From positions 7,156,417 to 7,220,416 of the forward strand of contig NC_045149.1 of assembly GCF_008831285.2 (NCBI RefSeq): a DNA stretch of 64,000 nt. The letters run 5' to 3'. Each line of letters begins with the position of its first letter. Position 1 is the stretch's first letter. Positions 23,841 to 36,200 of the stretch are shown piece after piece. The notes under the pieces are model-generated. The model was not told the DNA's origin. It saw nothing but the letters and a program-made list of their open reading frames with translations, and did not search any database. The stretch comes from Nymphaea colorata. Its lineage: Eukaryota; Streptophyta; Magnoliopsida; Nymphaeales; Nymphaeaceae. The position numbers and the translations under genes are program-made.

Positions 23841-25293
23841 ATATCCTTTGAATGGTAAAAGTTTTATTTTGAAGACTGGGTGGAAGAAGTAGATATTTTT
23901 TTATATGTATAAGAAATAGAAGTATTTATTTACAGTTGTTGTGAGTCATTATCTTTGTTTGGAATGGTATTCTGCCATATCAAACATTTTCTTATAACCC
24001 ATACCATTTCACTGTAACAAGAGTCTAATCTATCAACATTTGCTATATATTCCACATAATCTCACAACAATGTAAGCAATGTTGATGCAATGTCCATGGT
24101 TCATATCCAACTTGTAAAACTATTAATCACTTCATTTGGATGTGTATATGAGATCATATAACAATTTGAACATTTTCCTATAGCATATCCATCTCAAGGA
24201 ATGTAAAAGTGGCTTATATATTTTAGACCACAAATATCCCCTGTTTGGTAGCCAAAAATCTAATTTTCAAAAATATAACTGCATAACTTTCTTGCCATGA
24301 CATTACGCTAAGGGAATATTTTATCAAATTAACATTATGTTCTTATAATAGATAATCCAAGACATACTTGTTCTAGTAAACATGATGTGATTGTAGAATT
24401 TGTTTTTAGATCCATCAATCAAATGTTGGACATAATCATATAACGTTTTCCACAACAAGAACATTATGAACACAATGATCTTATCAAATGCCTTCTAAAT
24501 CTGCGTTCAAGCTAGCTAACTACTAACTGATCCTCCATCTTGATATCTTAAAGTAGGGGGCCTTACAATCATGAGCTTCAGTACCTCCCACAAGGAGTTC
24601 TAAATGGAGAAAGTCAAATTGCAACTAGGCCTAGCTTTCAACAGTTTGTTCTTTTTCAAGCAAACCCAGAAACATATGGGCAGATGCCTGCTTCAACTCA
24701 GCCTCAACCTCGAAGGCATGAATATGGTGTGAGCTTAAACCAGCAAGCAGCACAACTGACTCATGAACCGTGCAGAGCTTAGAGGTTCATGAACCATTGG
24801 ATCAAAGAAGGCCAAACCAGGGAGGCCAACTGGAGAAATGACTGAAAAGGCATCTTGGCATATTTATTTTTTTTAAATTATACTCAATTATTGAAATATT
24901 GACAATGATTCGTTCACACAAGAAAATGCACAATTAACATACAAACTCAAAAAAAAAAAAAATCTTCTATTACCATTGGTGCAATAAGAGGGTACATCCT
25001 TCCAAGTTCTTCACATTTTAGTTCTTCTCAGTCTTACCTTCAAATTGAGCAGATGAAGGCGATGATCTGTAGTAGAATTGCAGCACAAACAGACCAAATC
25101 CTCTCATGAATGGTGAAAGAAGCATCTGAGGAGAAACACCAAGTGAACAATGAAGACAGGAATGAAGGTACTGCACTCCTAAAGCCAGACAAGAAAGGAA
25201 AGATGGCAGTACTACCCAATAATTTAACTGAAGACTAGGTTGGATCATCTGAGACCAACGAATGATGCATTCAGATAATAAAGAGAGGAAACA

Positions 25294-25650
25294 CATAGTC
25301 ACAAAAAACACATTTTTTTCGAAAAAAAACATGAAAAAAAAACGCGATAAATTAATGACCGTTTAAAATTAAAAAAAAAACACATTTTTTGAAATTTTTA
25401 ACTTTTTTTTTCACTTTTTCTTTCTTTTCAGTTTTTTTTTAATGTCAAACAGTTTTTTTTCTCATTTTCTATTTTTTATTTGTTGCAAATCTACATATCT
25501 TTTGATCTTTGTGTTATTAGTTTCTCACTTATTTTATTTTTTCTCTATTTTTAGTTTTTAAAAATTTACCGTATTTTTTTCAAGCTCGGCTGTATTATAC
25601 CCGAGAAAAACCTTACCGTTTAAAATTCTGAGAAATTATTTGTGACTATG
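25294..25650. mobile_element. MITE with CATAGTCACAAA ends, copy 1
   Basis: Starts CATAGTCACAAA and ends TTTGTGACTATG, a perfect 12-bp inverted repeat; the interior is A/T-tract rich with CAAACAGTTTTTTTTCTCATT and ATACCCGAGAAAAACCT. It lies just after gene copy B exon 4, and copy A has no insertion at the matching place (near 7550). A second, diverged copy is at 60367-60767. A target duplication is not obvious; TA at each end is possible. Confidence 0.7.
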
Positions 25651-25920
25651 GATTCAAGTTTTCATCATTTACTGAAGACACACTAATGGGTGTTAAATCG
25701 CCTATTGCATTGATCTTGGGTTCTTCCAGTTCTTTCACCGCCATTTATCAACTTATGTGCTTAATGTTGCCTAATATTTGGTGTGTAGTTCAACTTAATA
25801 TTTCTCGTTTTTTTTGTTTGTGTGTGTCGAAAAAATCCATTTGATGGACACCTTTACTTTGATATCTGCCTTTTATATTTAGAGCCCCCAGTAATCGAAA
25901 GCTTCAGGTCCTCATATGCT

Positions 25921-25922
25921 TG

Positions 25923-25980
<58 letters not shown>
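25921..25980. repeat. CT/TA microsatellite
   Basis: (CT)n followed by (AT)n, about 60 bases. Confidence 0.95.
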
Positions 25981-25984
<4 letters not shown>

Positions 25985-26685
25985 AACCTCTAGTGAAGAG
26001 GAATAACAAAAGCACTAGTGGAGCAATGGGCAACAGTACTTTCTATGCTTGGAACTGTAGCTCCAAACAGTTCCCCTGCCCTTTATGTTACCACGGTAAC
26101 ATTTGGGAGCCTTTTCACCCCAGAAGCTATATACTTGGAAGATTAATTCTTTCAGCACCACTTTTGAAGCTTTTACACCTAATTCAAGTGGAACTTGGAA
26201 GTAGCAATTGATGACCATCTATGAATGTTACGGTGATGTTTGATTTCTCATTATTGAAATGCTAGAACAAGCTGGACAACTTGTTCCTAGTGTCTCAAAA
26301 CTGAATAGAACGCACTCAAAATTAAGAGAGGCTGCTCTTGCATTTCGTGACCTTGAATAATAAACGGTCTTCATATTGAAAACGTATATAATTTTGTTTT
26401 GTATATGGAAATCTATCTTTAGCAACCAAGTTACCAGACTGTAGCTCTCTCTTTCTTTTTGATTTTTTTTTCCAAATAATCTAATTAACTGTTCAACTTT
26501 AGGGACTTGGTGAAAAAGAAAAACAACGTATGCTCCTCCAGTTACTTACCCCTCAACAAATTGGGGGTCACCAATGGCCTGATCGACCCCCTTTAGGGCG
26601 TGTGTGTGTGTGTGAGAGAGAGAGAGGCTGGTTTGGGGTTTTGGGCTTCCGAAAGGCAAAAAACCTCAACATTTGGTCCAACCTT

Positions 26686-26687
<2 letters not shown>

Positions 26688-26762
<75 letters not shown>

Positions 26763-26794
26763 ACTGACTAGTTCAGTCTCTTCCCTTTTGTTGG

Positions 26795-26845
<51 letters not shown>

Positions 26846-26852
26846 ACTGACG
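26688..26852. repeat. Compound TA/GA microsatellite, duplicated
   Basis: (TA)n-(GA)n then AACTGACTAGTTCAGTCTCT, TTTTGTTGGATATA, and again (TA)n-(GA)n and AACTGACGAGTTCAGTCTCT: the unit of microsatellite plus flank has been tandemly duplicated. Confidence 0.9.
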
Positions 26853-26949
26853 AGTTCAGTCTCTTCCTTTTTGTTGGTTTTTCCATACTGATTCAAGAAG
26901 AAAAAAGGGTCAAATTTTTTTTTTTTTTTTATCGGTAGTTTAGTTCTGT

Positions 26950-27150
26950 ATGCCAAGGCCCATATATGACCTGGCCATTCCCAACCGAGTCATCAAACCT
27001 CCGACTCATTTGATTCTCGATCGAGTTGTAACTCGAGTCTTGGTGTGTATCGCTTGGGTCCTACCTAACCCGTGACCCAGTAATTGAACAATGCCGATCT
27101 AACTCGAAGTCGGATCACCGGGTTTGGCAACTATTTCGATGTGATGGTGC
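26950..27150. repeat. GAGTCAT/AACTCGA-worded repeat
   Basis: Built of CCGAGTCAT, CGACTCAT, AACTCGAG, GTGACCCAG and TAACTCGAAGTCGGATCA, resembling the arms of the element at 8238-8694. Confidence 0.35.
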
Positions 27151-27309
27151 CACATGAGCAAAAGATAGACGTACAAGCACATATAGCATTTTTGCCTATG
27201 CACTTACTGTATGGCACTATCTATCTGTCCTATAACACAATATAATATATGTCTAGCTAGTTTGCACATGCCTCAACTTGTCCTACATACATAATGTGCT
27301 ATCTCTACT

Positions 27310-27905
27310 TTAGTAACCATGTTATATATATATATATTCAAAATGTATAATATCACATTCCAAGCCAAAATGTGGGCCACAAATAATCAATAGCCCCCAA
27401 AAATGCAGCGCAGAATATATGGCATGATCAATATCTCCTGAGGACTCCCAGAATTTCTTCGATTCCAATAGATCAGGTGGTGCTTGTAAATGAGAAATTT
27501 TCCTACCTATCAACCAGAATATCCTCCTCTCTATAGATAATATAGAAATTTTCTTCAAACCATCATTGATATCAACCTGAATAAAAAAAGTTTCCTTACC
27601 TATAAATGACCATTGAGGATTTGCGTTCACCTTCCAAAGTGATCACATGTCGTTTGCTACATGATTATAATTCAAGCTTTTGGTCGAGGAATCACTGACG
27701 AAACATGCAATCGCTGACCACCTGAAAGGAGCTTTTCAACCTATCCAGTGTCTCAGAAGGAAGTAAGATTCCTGTCTTCCCCTCTACCACTTGAATCTTC
27801 AGTCGCTCTTGAAAGCCACTTTCCCCCACTTCAAACTTTCTACAGATTTCAGCCCACGATTTCCCCATGGGAGGCTTCCCCGGGAGAAATTGACCATCAG
27901 AAACA
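27310..27905 (-). pseudogene. Decayed coding remnant, unknown
   Basis: The minus strand has two open stretches: about 27680-27900 (PPMGKSWAEICRKFEVGESG, then ERLKIQVVEGKTGILLPSE) and 27322-27630 (NPQWSFIGKETFFIQVD, then FWESSGDIDHA). Amino-acid composition looks like real coding sequence, and the layout could fit the first ORF of a plant LINE, but I see no diagnostic motif. A stop and a frame change separate the two parts. Confidence 0.35.
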
Positions 27906-28029
27906 CCTAGCCTTGCTTATATGAACTAAAGTACCTACCATTTATGTGAACTAAATCAATAAGAGTAAGATCATTCTTAGGAGAATTTACTAGAACAATC
28001 ATTGATTTATGTTATGAATTTGGTATTGA

Positions 28030-28280
28030 TTGTGTAAAATGATAATGGGAGCGAGAGAGGCGTGTTAATGCAGGATCAGAGAAACAAGATTTATTTTCAT
28101 ATTTTGGATTTTTATTTGTAATTCTCTTTTGTTTGGTTCCACATCCATAGATCTATTTTTGCCCTATTTAAGGCAGTTTAGACCCCATTTGTAATCAGTT
28201 CTGGAACTAATGAAAACTCTAATTCGTCATTCGTTTCATTTTTCCCCTTTTTCATTCCTTTTGATTCTCCTTGTTGATCA
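28030..28280. other. LTR-like sequence, uncertain
   Basis: TATTTAAGGCAGTTTAGACC followed by TTTGTAATCAG and ATGAAAACTCTAATTCGTC resembles the TATA, R and U5 parts of plant copia LTRs. A matching second LTR is not seen in the window, so this may be a solo LTR or chance. Confidence 0.25.
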
Positions 28281-28739
28281 TGGATTATAATAGCAATCTT
28301 CCTGTCGTGGCTGATGTTTTTAATAAAAAAAACTGCCTGTTACGTTTTCAATGCTCAAACAGTGAACGTACCTAGAGGGAGAGTGGTTGAGTTGTTCGAA
28401 TCTGACAAACACTGTTTCCCTGGACCTAGCTGTTCGAATAAGCAGACTTGCAGACTAGTTCAGGACCCCAGTTGCAGATGGATTGTCACATCGTCGCCCC
28501 AAAACGAGGTTTTAAATATCTTGGGAACTTTCGAAAATCCGTAAATTGATAGCTGCTCGGTTGGGTTCACAAACAAATTTTCAAGCCTAATTGGGAGGAC
28601 TTAATGCTAATGGCGTGATTGAAATGTTGGTTATTGATTTTAAAAAATATAAAGAATATGAAGCCACAATAAATATGGAACTCGCAACCGACCAACCTGG
28701 TGAGAATCTCCCATTCTCCAACCTCTTAATCGCTCCCCC

Positions 28740-28828
28740 TCTCTCGCCTACCTAGTTTCATCCTCTTTTCTTGTCTCAGAGGAAGCGAGGTGATCCGCTG
28801 GGGCGTGCGTAAAATCGTAGCCTTCAGG
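28740..28828 (+). other. Possible non-coding first exon of the Ulp1-like gene
   Basis: A CT-rich leader-like stretch ends in CCTTCAGG followed by GTAATCC, a good donor. The next acceptor, TATGCAG at 30459-30465, precedes the predicted start codon by 14 bases. The interval 28829-30465 would then be an intron of about 1.6 kb; I see no gene in it. Confidence 0.3.
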
Positions 28829-30479
28829 GTAATCCTTTTCCTCTCTCCCCTGTTCCTTTTTGTTCTTTTATTCCCTTCTTCTTCGTTTATGTTAGTAACT
28901 ACGCCAATACCATCTTCCTACGTAAGGGTTCATAAAGAGAATCATCCAAGTGTTTTTTTTTTTTTACTGTAAGTGCTTCTGTTAAGCGCCAACAATGAAG
29001 TCTTCTTTCTTGACGATAAATTGTTCTTGATATTGTGGAAGAGTTCTTGAAGCAATATTAGTGGTGCCATTGTAATGAAAAACGTTAATGTGTGACGCTT
29101 TAGGAACTGAATCATGTCTCAGAGTCGAAGCACAGGTACATGGTTCCTGGAAGCTTTATGAAAAAGTGGACTGCATGCATGCGCCTTTTCTTATGCCTGG
29201 AAACTCTAAATGATGCTCGCTTTGTGTAATTGAAACCACCTAGCTTTGGTGATGAAAATGCATTTCCCTCGTTGAGAAAGAATTGGGTTTTCCCTTAAAG
29301 CATACTTTATCTAAAACTTTTATGTGGTGGGTATTTATTTGGAAAAGAGAAACTCCGCTTGAATCAGTTTTTACTGATTTTCCGCGTGTAGCGTTTCTTG
29401 CTTTTCCTTTGCTCATGATTTCTGATTGCTTTTATGCATTCTCATGCTTCAAAGTGTTAGGCATCTTCTAAGAACTTGCTTCTTGCTTCGTGATTTATGC
29501 ATCATTTCTCGCACTCGTTTATTGCCCCTGCGATTATGCCACAAAGGTATGGCAATGGTTCAAAGACTTAGTGAATGCTCCTTTCCGTTTCAAGGGGCTT
29601 TCACTTTGAACTTTATGCTGTTGGAGAGATTAGGAGACGGTTACAGCGCAGCCAGGTCTGTCACCCCAAGAATGGTTTCTCTGTTAAGGGAAATGATTTG
29701 TTGTCAAGAATGCAAAAATAAATTATTTTATCAATGTCTACTATAACGAGGTCTCTTTGAGAGGAAGTCTTTACTTTTAACATAAGACACAGTCAAGCTG
29801 ATAATTTTGCTAAAAGATGACCTTTTATCTGGAAACTGGTGATGGAAATAAAGGAAAAGTAGATCCACAAATGCATTTCCATCGTTATGATGATCCATGA
29901 GCTAAAAGCAAACAAATTTGTGAAGACTTTTGCATATCTTCCTTTAGTGGCTAAAGAAAATGAAGGCCATGAATAGTGGCCTATGGTCATTTCCATGGTA
30001 ACTATGTGCAAATACTTGGGTCAAGTTCTTCCTTTTTTGTCAAATGACAAATGGCGTAAAAAGTTCATCAAGCACTAACAGGCAATGCGTTTAATGTAAT
30101 CTACTGCTTGTTCAAGTGTTGATAGTGGTAGCCATGAACTTCTATGTTGCCAAGGCTGCAACTAAGCCTCATGTTGCAGGAGCAGTTTCTTCATGTTAGA
30201 GAAACAAGAAAAAAGGAAGTCCTTTAGTTGATCTTGCAGCTCCATAGTTCATTCTTCTCCATGCTTCACTAATATGTGGTATAAGAAATCTTGTCAGGGT
30301 TTGGTTCCTATTTTCATGTCCTAGTTCTTCCTATATAGAATTACTTGAGCTGCTTTTGTCTTAATTATGATCATTAACTCTCTATATTCTTTTGTTCTTC
30401 ATAGTTTCTTGCATCCATGGAAAATGTTTCATTTTGATGAATTGCTGCTTTTATGTGGTATGCAGGATTCTGATTCACT

Positions 30480-33208
30480 ATGAAAAAAATAGTAAGTGAA
30501 GAGGTTTGTATTTCAAAAACTTGCTTTCCTTTGATTGTTTTCTAGTATGTTCTGGACTGTTTAATGGGCTTTTGTTTTTTTCCTTTTTCTTATAACGTTG
30601 GCAGGATATAAATATTAACAAGGAGCAGGGAAGAACATGTCGTGTCCAAAACAGATGTGGTGTTATTAAATTGTCAAATTTTTTAAAAAATCTAAAGCCA
30701 AAACAAAGAGCTTCACTTGAAGGTACTGCCTTTGCCCCATTGCTGTCCTTACCTAAGCTCATGGTTTCTCAAAGTTTAATGTACGATCTTCTTCAAAGAT
30801 GGTGTGTTGAGAAAAAAACATTTCAACTTGGTGGCAAATATGTGGAGTTTTCTTTGAGCGATATTGCTCTTATATTGGGTTTAAGAGTTGTGGATGCTGG
30901 GGGCACAAGTCTTGCGCAGAAAAGCAAAAAATATGACATTCTAAAAAGGATATTTGAGGGGAAAAAGATCATTAAACAGCGTGATGTTGAAGCTGCACTC
31001 AGGAAATACCACGGTGATGATCATTTAGAGGAACACACTAGGTTAGCTTTAGTTTATATTATGATGACGTTGTTATTCCCTAATAGCGGCACAAGTATAA
31101 AATCAAGTTATGTTGCCTTGGTAAAAGATCTTAGCAAGTTCAACAGCATGGCATGGGGAAAATTTGTGCATGAAAAATTGGTTGAGTCACTCTGTCATGC
31201 TTCTGTGCAACTGAAAAGGGACTGTACAGTTGAGGAGTCCTCTAGAGTACTTTGTCGAAGGAGTTCAAGTGAAACTGGCAGACAAAAATCGGTCATTTTG
31301 CAAGGGTGTACGGTTGCAATCCAGGTATGTTACTTTGAACCAGACCATCATTTTTTATAGGTCTGTTTAGTGCATTGTTCTAGGGTTTCTCAATATTAGT
31401 AATTTGTGATGCATCCTTCCAGATCTGGGCCTTTGAACACATTCCATCACTACAGCCTCAATCATCACTTACAAGCTTCCCTCGCATCCTAAGATATAGT
31501 TGGGTAGCCCATTCTTATAAAAATAAAGATGTTGGTGCTCTCACATTGAAGACCTTGGATTTGGATGATGTAAGTAAATTATGAGCATCAGACATACATG
31601 AAACATGTACATTGTACAAAACTTACAATGACTATATGTGCATTAGGACATTTGTGATCACCAGAGAACTCTTTTGTCAATTTATTCTACTTACTATTTG
31701 GTAGGTTATAAAGGTTCTGCATCCAACCCCGATTGAGTTGAACGAGCCCGTAATTAGGGAGGTCCTTGACATGAAAAATGGATCTAGTTCAGTATCTTGT
31801 CTGGTAACGTCTTCTTACTAGTCTATTTCTGTGCCTATATCGATTGCTTGAAAATAATTTTTTTTTTTTGGTGATTTTGACTCTCTTCAATGTTTATTTG
31901 ATTTGTGGAACAGATGATAGATGATGAACATGATAGAGGTACTTCCATAGAAGATAAGAAGGTGTGGAGTTTAGGTCGATATAGGTGGTTGACTAGTGAC
32001 GTAAGACTTATGGACTTGTCACCATGTTTCCTGGGATTGGTTAATTTGGTTCTACTCAAAACATGTTCTGTTGATTGCTGACATCCTATCACTTGCATAA
32101 GTTTGTTGGCTTCATGATAAGACTATCACTTTCCTTGTGCAGATCATGGAGGAGTACATAGATATATTGCGGAGACGGAATTATTCCTTGCATAAAGATC
32201 AAAACCATTTGAGATGCATCTTCCTTAGTGTCTACTTTATGGTACAACTTTGTTATCAAGCTCAAGTTCTATTTCTTATTAAATTAAGTCTCTTTTTTGC
32301 CTTGCAGCAAATGGTTAAACTAAGATTAGATGGGGCTCGTGCACACTTAGAGACAAAAAATGCTGGCTATTCATTTGAGAACTGTGATAAGGTATTGTGC
32401 CTTGTTAAATTTTCCTTTTTTAGGTTATTGTCATTGACCATGTACTTAATTCCTGTTTTCTCTTTCCATATTTGAGGAGCACCCTAACCCCTATATGGGA
32501 TCTGAACTAGTGAAGTCTAAGGGAGAACTGTTTGTGACTCTTATCATTTATGAACTTGTCTGCCTTCTGCAGATTTTCATTCCAGGTCATTGGGATGAGA
32601 ACCACTGGGTTCTTTATGTAGTCAACATGAAAGAAAGAAGGCTTGAGTTCTATAATTCATTAAATACTACACATCATTGCAACAATGATATCGATGATTT
32701 GGTACTGTCTCCTTTCTCTATAACCTTTCATCTTTTTTATTTTTCTAAAATCATCTTCTAAGGACACTGTCTTTTTCAGGTTGCTTTTTTCGGAAAAAAT
32801 TTTTTCAGCATGTATGATTGGAAATACAAACATTTTGTGGACACTCCACAACAAGGAAATGGGTAAATGCTGATTGATCTTAACCGGCATTTCTGCAGAT
32901 GTTAGTAGTAGTTCTTTTGCAGCTGAGTGATTATTCCATGTACTATATGCTAAAAATAAATGTAGTGTCTTTTAGGCATGACTGTGGGTTCTTTGTCCTA
33001 AAGTACATCGAGTGCTTATCTGAAGGCGAAAATCTTAATTTCGGCCAGGTATATTCAGTCTAGTGTTGCATCCTTTTTCTCTGTGGCTGCTTACTGAAGA
33101 TGGAATGCTTTAAGCTTTTATGATTTGAGTTTTTTTTTTTTTTTTCAGAATGATATATCCAGATTCAGGAAACAGGTGCTAGCAGATATTCGTGCAAATG
33201 TAAAGTAG
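30480..33208 (+). CDS. Ulp1-like cysteine protease (C48 family) with N-terminal plant-specific module
   Basis: Exons 30480-30491, 30605-31324, 31423-31569, 31705-31803, 31914-32000, 32143-32241, 32308-32391, 32573-32701, 32780-32862, 32976-33048 and 33149-33208 join to 531 codons. All introns are GT-AG and all but one are phase 0. The ATG at 30480 follows an in-frame stop. The N-terminal 250 residues (LLSLPKLMVSQSLMYDLL, VEFSLSDIALILGLRV) plus IWAFEHIP resemble the DUF1985-like module of plant Ulp1-type proteins. The C-terminus holds the protease: FIPGHWDENHW with His427, FYNSL with Asn444, PQQGNGHDCGFFVLKY with Gln484 and Cys490. The family removes SUMO-like modifiers. Spacing His to Asn (17) equals the usual His to Asp spacing, so the acid residue is replaced by Asn. 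Many relatives ride inside Mutator-like elements, but the many introns favour a host gene. The limit of exon 8 (from 32477 or 32573) is open. Confidence 0.7.
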
Positions 33209-36200
33209 GGTGGTTAATTGTAAGTTTTGGGTGCACAAATCTATCTTTTATCTGAGCCAAATTATCCTCTAAATTTCTGCCTTAAAATTTCAAGGTTAAG
33301 TGTGTATTTGCTACTAAGTTTTTGGGTATCACCATGTAATTCTTTTTCTGTTTACTACATTTTCTTGTTTTAATAGATTAATTTGGTCGTCCTAGCAAAG
33401 TTTATGTGGGCTGCCTGAATTAGAAGTATCTTCGCACATTTTTTGAGTTATTTGCTTTTGTATTTCAGGGATTGGCTCCATGTGCATATCTGTTTAGCAA
33501 GCTGCTCTGCCAACCATGAAGCACAGGTGGAATTTGCACGAAAATTACCCCTACACTGATATGGTGGAAGCTAAAATGAGCGGATAATGCAAATTGGCTT
33601 AGTACTTTGGGGCTGCTTATCCAACTAATCGGATCAACTTGGTAATAGTTTTGGTTTTATTCAATTGCTTTATCCTCAGTGTGCAGCTCGAAATACTGTT
33701 TGTCAGGATTCTGGTTAAAAAAATTCACACATCTAGGATTATATTCATGCTATATTCTATTAGACTGTGAATATCTACTGGGTCATCATGGACATGCATC
33801 TCCTCTGGTTGCTGCAGTTTTTCTCATACTTGATGTGTGTCTGAGTTTTGATTCTGTGGTCCACGAGAGGGTCTCTTCTGTCGTAGATAGGTCAGCACGC
33901 CTATTTCATGCAACAAATATGTATTTCATCTTAGTGTTAAGCTGCACATACTGCTTGATCTGTTCGTTTTGATATGCTTTTGAGCAAATGTGTGTGCATT
34001 ACTGCAATGCTTGTATCTGTTGTTTCATTCTTCACCTAACACTAATTACTTCATGTAACTTTGTATTTACCAAGTCATTGACATGAACGAGTTGGAGTCA
34101 TTCAAGCAACTAAAAGCAAATTTTGTTTGTGCAGAAGGGTGTACATGTTAGTGTGAAACAAGAGGGCCAATAAAGGTACAGGCTAATGGGGTTGTCAATT
34201 GTGAGAAATTTGCAATGCAACTTCTGAAGCTATGCTTTGCTTGCGTTTGACAGTTGTATCTCTTTGAATGTACTACTATTAATTCGTTGAAGGAGAATTC
34301 ATCATAGTTGCATCTTGTTGAATATACCACTATAATTTTGCAGAACTTTGTACTTCTGTATTTATTCTACCTGTTCAAAGCAATACACAAGCGGGAACCG
34401 TTCATATTTCTTGAACATCATTTGAATCTCATGAGTGGCAGATATTGGTAAAATCATCTTGTCCATTAGGGGCATCTTGACCTCGGATGTGATCTGGTCT
34501 CCGCACTCAAGCAACAGACTGAATCATTTAAGAAATGGGAACGTTTTGTCCTAGATATGATGTGATCTCCAGACCCTTGGATTTTGACATACATGGATTG
34601 AGATGCATGTTAAAGATGTGGCTGGATTTTTTTAAAAATTGAAAAAATTATAAAACTTTGTCAATTATAATAATTCTGTCTATTTACAGACCAATATAGC
34701 AGGACGTTACTAGGTTTCGATCGATGGAGATGGGAAGATGTATTTGCATTGAGAAAGAAAATGAAAAGAAGTTTTTTTTTATGTCTGGTGCTTATTGGAT
34801 GATAAGAACATGTTGCTTATTGAATGATAAGAAACTTAGCTTACATGACTCGAGGAATACTTCTACGTTCTTTCTCCTCTAGATGGTGTAACTGGATGCT
34901 CATGTCATTGGTATTATTACGAAGGGATAAAAAGAAAAGGGCAGTTGTCGCCGAAAATTTATAGTTTGATTGCTTTGAACCTGATTTTTCCTTAATCTTG
35001 ACCCAAATCTTTTTGGGTTTAGTCTGCGCCTGAGTCTTAAAGTGCCTGGTCTGAAATCAATCATCCGTCCTTTAAACTCAACTATCGGTTGCAGGTTTGC
35101 TCCAAGAAATACTGTCCGCTGTGTTTCGCTAGAAAACCGAACCGAAAGCAGGTTTGTTCGTTGTGTTCATCTAAATAGAATGGGTTTGATGAAAAACCGG
35201 AACCTTTCATTGAGGAACAGACCTTCCGGTGGTCGTATTTTGGACTACTCTCTGGTAGATGCATGTTCTAACTAATGCCTCGAAAAACCACGATCTGCTC
35301 TTCGGAAATGAAACACACACCTAGAAATTGAACTAGTTGGCTTTCAGGAAGAAAAGAGAAAAGGAAAGCAACGTTGGAGTTGGATTTATCTGAGATTATT
35401 TTGTTTGGCATACACCACATAACTTTTTGTGATTATGGCAATGGAGCACCAAGTTTTCTAAATGCAGATCTGACCAGAGGAGAACGAAAGGAGGAAAAGG
35501 GAAAAGCGAAACCCATGGGTTGCACTTTCCCTTGCTTGATGCTGTCGCTATGTGCTTGCTGTAAGCCTTAACATGCTTGTCTTGTCACTCTGTGCTTGCT
35601 CTCGAACTTAGGTTCAGTTGCATCTTGGATGACACCTTCAAAAAGCTGTTCTTTGGTCAGATACCGGCTTTTATATGAAAATTTGGTTTTTTTAAGCCAG
35701 TTTCTAAAACCTAGTTCGTGTATTTGAATGATGAGAAAACAATATTTTTTGCGAAAAACTAAGGGAGAGCGGAGCCAGGATACTCATGCTCTTTGGAAAA
35801 TGCCGTTTGGTCAAACCTGGATTTTTTCACAAGCTTAGTTTCGACCATCATTTAAACACACCTTAAACGTCACTACCTTCAACACCGGTTAAACCCAGAC
35901 ACAATAATGTAAGGATGATAGCTCTATGAGAAAGATGCAAGGATTAATACATAAAATAACTTTTTTATTTGATCATCGATGTATAAAAGTGGAAGATATT
36001 TTAGCCATTTGCATCAAACTCAAACTTCCTTTTTGCATGCGCGCTCCTCCAAAAGAACACACCATAATAACTGGGAGAGGTACATCAAGATCTATCAGTA
36101 GCACACTCGATCAAACATGTTTTTTAAATCTATACTGGTAGCTTCCACGTAATTCGGTTCCGACTACCATCTTCATCCTGTAATTCAAAATTGTAGGGAA

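Larger units (their letters stand above)
11951..25262 (+). pseudogene. Gene B: disrupted paralogue of gene A
   Basis: Recognisable exons are 11951-12104, 13115-13154, 24557-24782 and 25053-25262. The first three keep the phases seen in gene A (1, then 2) and join into 140 codons ending at TAG 24780-24782. The start MVMYNVDRSENTRNS-IAHPGVY and the part PYNHELQYLPQGVLNGE align to gene A. After 24782 about 370 bases present in gene A exon 3 are missing; sequence resumes at GTTCATGAACCATTGGATC. Exon 4 has an early TGA. Intron 1 contains an antisense NB-ARC fragment that stops just before exon 2, and intron 2 is about 11.4 kb because of the copia nest. A shortened 139-residue product is conceivable if the giant intron is spliced, but loss of more than half the protein makes a pseudogene more likely. 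Confidence 0.65.
10800..26440 (+). repeat. Segmental duplication, copy B, split by insertions
   Basis: Counterpart of 1955-8800. The matching parts are about 10800-12500, 13115-14570, 23930-25290 and 25660-26440. The gaps between them are explained by a duplicated 5' flank (the CTCATTTTTCCTATTTCATC block occurs twice, 10807 and 11169), the NB-ARC fragment, the copia nest and a MITE at 25294. Divergence from copy A is substantial, so the duplication is old. Confidence 0.7.

Noticed and set aside
26530-26850. 106-codon frame with IYIYIY and RERERE runs
   Set aside because: Translation of TA and GA microsatellites.
32477-32572. Extra coding block in the Ulp1-like gene (EHPNPYMGSELVKSKG...)
   Set aside because: It is open and could be exonic, but skipping it gives CDK|IFIPGHW, which fits the protease family better. 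Kept as an alternative only.
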